NCBI GenBank assembly: GCA_023253875.1
Contig: JALRFC010000067.1
Coordinates: forward strand, 1 to 8,299
From: Candidatus Kapaibacterium sp.
GTDB taxonomy: Bacteria > Bacteroidota > Ignavibacteria > Kapaibacteriales > UBA961
Reading direction: 5' to 3'
DNA length: 8,299 bases
The notes beneath the pieces are model-generated. The model was not told the DNA's origin. It did no database searches and worked only from the letters and a program-made list of their open reading frames with translations. The position numbers were made by a program, and so were the translations under genes. Of the stretch, positions 5,551 through 8,299 are shown piece after piece. Within the stretch, counting starts at the first letter, position 1. Every line of letters begins with the position of its first letter.

Positions 5551-5808
5551 TTAAAATGGCAAAACCATGAAAGGATTGTGATTGTTCACTGAGTCTAAGA
5601 TTTCAGCGGTATAATCCCCTTTCTCAGTTTGTGTACAAACCAATGTTTGAGCAGAAAACATATGCTGATTCGACAATTCATGCAAAGTATCTTTACATGC
5701 ATGAATCATCTCGCTGAGCAATGTTCCCCGTTCAACAAAGAAACGATAGTCTGCATCGCAAACATCGCCGAAACAAGGCACGGCCTTGACAATAACTTCA
5801 GAACTCAT
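5551..5808 (-). CDS. Small hypothetical protein
   Basis: 85 residues, not recognised. The ORF exactly fills the space between the queE stop and the divergent promoter region, starting with ATG at 5808 and ending with TAA at 5551-5553. It reads as a small soluble protein: a beta-like N-terminus (SEVIVKAVPCFGD), a helix (LLSEMIHACKDTLHEL), a beta segment (SAQTLVCTQTEKGDYTAEILDSV) and a hydrophobic end (PFMVLPF). It has four Cys (12, 17, 38, 58). There is no signal peptide or membrane segment. The plus strand of the same stretch has a weaker 64-residue ORF (5629-5823), which I take to be a shadow. The evidence is position and composition only, so a spurious ORF is possible. Confidence 0.55.
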   Translation of the reverse strand: MSSEVIVKAVPCFGDVCDADYRFFVERGTLLSEMIHACKDTLHELSNQHMFSAQTLVCTQTEKGDYTAEILDSVNNHNPFMVLPF

Positions 5809-5822
5809 GGTTCAACTCAATA

Positions 5823-5846
5823 ATTCTTGAATCTGTATTCTAGAAT
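5823..5846. repeat. Paired ATTCTwGAAT sites between divergent genes
   Basis: ATTCTTGAAT (5823-5832) and the perfect 10-bp palindrome ATTCTAGAAT (5837-5846) differ in one base and are offset by 14 bp. They lie in the 56-base gap between the small minus-strand ORF and the SNF2 gene, so they are candidate operator sites controlling one or both. The AT-rich background makes chance occurrence possible. Confidence 0.4.
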
Positions 5847-5864
5847 TTTACATCTGCAATAACA

Positions 5865-8299
5865 ATGCCAAAAGATATGGACAATACATCTCCTCTGTAT
5901 GAAGCAATGAAAAGGCGAATGTCAAATGCCGGCACAAAACGTGAGACACCGCTTCAATTGTATTTTCAGATCAATGTGGATGAGCATGGAGCATATCTCC
6001 GAATCATTGATGATTCAAGGCGAGATATCGAACCCGATCCAAGAGGATATTCTGGTCCGGTCAGAGATATTCTACAATTGATTGATGGCATACGATTACG
6101 CACAGCATTTCAAATCGATTGGGAAAAACCTTCCGGTAGATTATATCTGGCAGATAATGAGATGTTACTTTGGCAATTACGGCATTGTCCGAATGTGGTT
6201 GATGCCGCTATGCGACCAATTACATTCGCCGAGAATGAAACACCCGCAAAGGTCATTGTCACTATTTCAGGTATTGAGCCACAACTTGAAACCACATTTG
6301 CCGTGGAGTATGGACATGAATGCATCAGTCCGATAATGGCTATAAGTGAATCATGTGTCTATGCTCAAGGCATGCTCATTGATATAAAACCTCTTGGGGG
6401 CAAACCTCAATCATTGCGATTATTTCAAACATTTGTATTTCCGCATGAACTTGAAAAATATCTCTCTTTATTATTGAGTACATATCCCGGAATCAATGTT
6501 ACATATGATGATTATATCGTTGAAGAAGGCGAACCGCTCTCTACACAACAATGTGTATTCATTGAAAAAATAGATGCTGATAATACGCTCTATTTACGCC
6601 TTTCACAGTCATTGCCTGAAACAGAACCAACACTCATAGAGGAATTCGACATTCAACGATTTGTCTCAGTCAATCCTGCTGAAAAACGAATATTGATCTC
6701 TCGCGTATTGGATAAAGATATTGCACCACTTGTCGAAGATATATCCAAGAAATTATCACTTCATAAAAAGCTCCTTCGTACTTCTTCAGACTTCATAGTA
6801 GATGGAACACTATTCATCATTCAAGAAGAATTAGCAAGAGAATTCATCAGAAAAGAACTCGAACATATTGTCAGGGATTTTGTTGTCTTTGGCTCTGAAA
6901 ATCTTAAAACCTATCGAATCAAAGCAGTTACTCCAACACTTTCTGTTTCGCTTTCACATGGCATTGACTTTCTTGAAGGTGATGTAGGAGTAGTCATAGA
7001 TGAAGAACACTTCACTGTTTTTGATGCTCTTGCAATGTTCAAGAATCATGGATATGTACAATTATCCAATGGTACCCAAGCACTTCCGAATATAGAATTC
7101 ATGCGGAAGTTGGAAAGAATTTTCCAAAAATCGAAGAAGAAAACTCGCATATCATTTTTTGATCTTCCTATCATTGAAGATCTCCTCGATGAAAATGCAG
7201 CTGAAAAAGCTTTTCCAAAGGCACGCTCGATCTTTCGCGGTTTCGCCACATATCAAGATAGAGCAATTGAAGTACCAAAGATCAATGCGGAATTGAGACC
7301 TTATCAAGTACTTGGTTTCAAGTGGATGAGATATCTTCATGATTGTCATTTGGGTGGTTGTCTTGCCGATGATATGGGATTAGGCAAAACACTTCAAACC
7401 ATAACAATGCTTGCATCATTATATCCTGGTGAACAAAAACAGTCACTCATCATCATGCCCAAAAGCTTGCTCTTCAATTGGGCGCAAGAATTACAAAAAT
7501 TCGCTCCACAGATTTCTTTCTATACATATTATGGGGGAAATCGAGATTGGGATAAAGCTGATGATGCCGATGTGATCCTCACGACATATTCAGTGCTCAG
7601 AAATGACATTGAAGAATTACGCGAAAAAGACTTTCATATGGTTGTACTCGATGAATCACAGAATATCAAAAATCTTAATTCACGAACTGCGAGAGCTGCT
7701 TTACTGCTTCGTTCAGAATGTAGATTCGCACTTTCAGGTACTCCGATTGAAAACAATATCGGCGAACTATATGCACTCTTCCGCTTTTTGAATCCTTCAA
7801 TGTTCGGTAGTCCGGATGAATTTTCTCGCATGTATGCCATGCCCATTCAAAGAGATAATAGCAAAGAAATAGCATCTGAATTGAGAAAGAAAATATTTCC
7901 TTTCATCTTACGGAGACTCAAACGAGAAGTAGCAAAGGAATTGCCGGAGAGAATCGAGCAAACGCTCTATGTTGAAATGTCTCCGGAACAACAGACCTAC
8001 TATGAGCAAAGAAGAAATTTCTATTATCAAACTATACGTGAAGAAATCTTAGCGGAAGGTTTGCAAAAATCACAGTTCCACATTTTACAAGCGCTAAGTG
8101 ATTTACGACAAATAGCTTCTTGTCCAGAAGTCAAAACAGAAGGCAATATCATCTCACCAAAACGCGAAGTTTTGATGGAACATATTTTGGATGCCGTCGC
8201 CAATGGACATAAAGTATTGATCTTCTCCAATTATGTTGGAGCAGTGAATACGATTGAAGAAGACTTGAATAATGCTGGAATTGGACATGTGGTCATGAC
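5865..8299 (+). CDS. SNF2-family DEAD/DEAH-box helicase/ATPase (partial, 3' end missing)
   Basis: An open frame of 811 codons from the ATG at 5865 to the right edge; an in-frame TAG at 5841 rules out a much longer N-terminus. Residues 1-360 carry no motif I recognise. Residues 365-475 (DFLEGDVGVVIDEEHFTVFDA, then LSNGTQALP) resemble the region that precedes the helicase in bacterial SNF2 proteins. The first helicase lobe has INAELRPYQVLGFKWM (473-488), motif I DDMGLGKT (502-509), motif Ia IIMPKSLLFNW (529-539), motif II DESQ (596-599) and motif III SGTPIENN (624-631). The second lobe begins around PFILRRLKREV (679-689) and KVLIFSNY (783-790), and is cut before motifs V and VI. Such enzymes are ATP-driven DNA translocases rather than strand-separating helicases. 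Substrate and process are unknown here. It is transcribed alone, divergent from the small ORF. Confidence 0.95.
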   Translation, partial: MPKDMDNTSPLYEAMKRRMSNAGTKRETPLQLYFQINVDEHGAYLRIIDDSRRDIEPDPRGYSGPVRDILQLIDGIRLRTAFQIDWEKPSGRLYLADNEMLLWQLRHCPNVVDAAMRPITFAENETPAKVIVTISGIEPQLETTFAVEYGHECISPIMAISESCVYAQGMLIDIKPLGGKPQSLRLFQTFVFPHELEKYLSLLLSTYPGINVTYDDYIVEEGEPLSTQQCVFIEKIDADNTLYLRLSQSLPETEPTLIEEFDIQRFVSVNPAEKRILISRVLDKDIAPLVEDISKKLSLHKKLLRTSSDFIVDGTLFIIQEELAREFIRKELEHIVRDFVVFGSENLKTYRIKAVTPTLSVSLSHGIDFLEGDVGVVIDEEHFTVFDALAMFKNHGYVQLSNGTQALPNIEFMRKLERIFQKSKKKTRISFFDLPIIEDLLDENAAEKAFPKARSIFRGFATYQDRAIEVPKINAELRPYQVLGFKWMRYLHDCHLGGCLADDMGLGKTLQTITMLASLYPGEQKQSLIIMPKSLLFNWAQELQKFAPQISFYTYYGGNRDWDKADDADVILTTYSVLRNDIEELREKDFHMVVLDESQNIKNLNSRTARAALLLRSECRFALSGTPIENNIGELYALFRFLNPSMFGSPDEFSRMYAMPIQRDNSKEIASELRKKIFPFILRRLKREVAKELPERIEQTLYVEMSPEQQTYYEQRRNFYYQTIREEILAEGLQKSQFHILQALSDLRQIASCPEVKTEGNIISPKREVLMEHILDAVANGHKVLIFSNYVGAVNTIEEDLNNAGIGHVVM

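Noticed and set aside
1..8299. CRISPR array, insertion sequence or long repeat
   Set aside because: No regularly spaced repeats, transposase motifs or long terminal inverted repeats were seen by eye.

Overview
The window looks like a gene-dense chromosomal segment from the Bacteroidota/Chlorobiota (FCB) side of the bacterial tree, perhaps an Ignavibacteria- or Kapabacteria-like lineage. Four things suggest this. The YbeY carries an Asp in place of the third metal-ligand His. The Obg has SKMD as its G4 motif. Several start regions have no Shine-Dalgarno but carry TAnnTTTG-like boxes upstream. A DUF494/Smg protein and a PaaB homologue sit among housekeeping genes. The placement is inference; there is no rRNA here to settle it. 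No mobile element, phage gene or CRISPR array was found, and no gene-free stretch exceeds about 210 bases.

Layout. (1) 1-1088, minus strand: a paaB homologue (phenylacetyl-CoA epoxidase subunit B family) directly followed, 2 bases apart, by dnaX (DNA polymerase III tau/gamma, cut by the left edge). (2) 1219-2217, plus strand: obg, a ribosome-assembly GTPase, divergent from paaB across a 130-base regulatory gap. (3) 2226-3634, minus strand: a tight operon of an unrecognised gene, ybeY (rRNA maturation), a DUF494/Smg protein and a tRNA-Arg(CCU). The tRNA begins 5 bases after the DUF494 stop codon and converges on obg. (4) 3842-5550, plus strand: the heptose kinase rfaE1/hldA for LPS core sugar, then queE for queuosine precursor synthesis. 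(5) 5551-5808, minus strand: an 85-residue unrecognised ORF that abuts queE tail to tail. (6) 5865 to the right edge, plus strand: a large SNF2-family helicase/ATPase, truncated within its second helicase lobe.

How the genes relate. Most are information-processing genes (replication clamp loading, ribosome biogenesis, rRNA processing, tRNA and tRNA modification), with one envelope sugar gene. Promoter-like TATnTTYG boxes, each inside a shared CGTAT-type context, precede obg, the ybeY operon and rfaE1. Each sits beside a distinct short repeat or dyad. I see no clear novel multi-gene system. The most unusual points are the orphan paaB-dnaX pairing, the mRNA-tRNA fusion transcript, the repeats in the divergent promoters, a perfect dyad one base from the rfaE1 start codon, and two unrecognised small genes.
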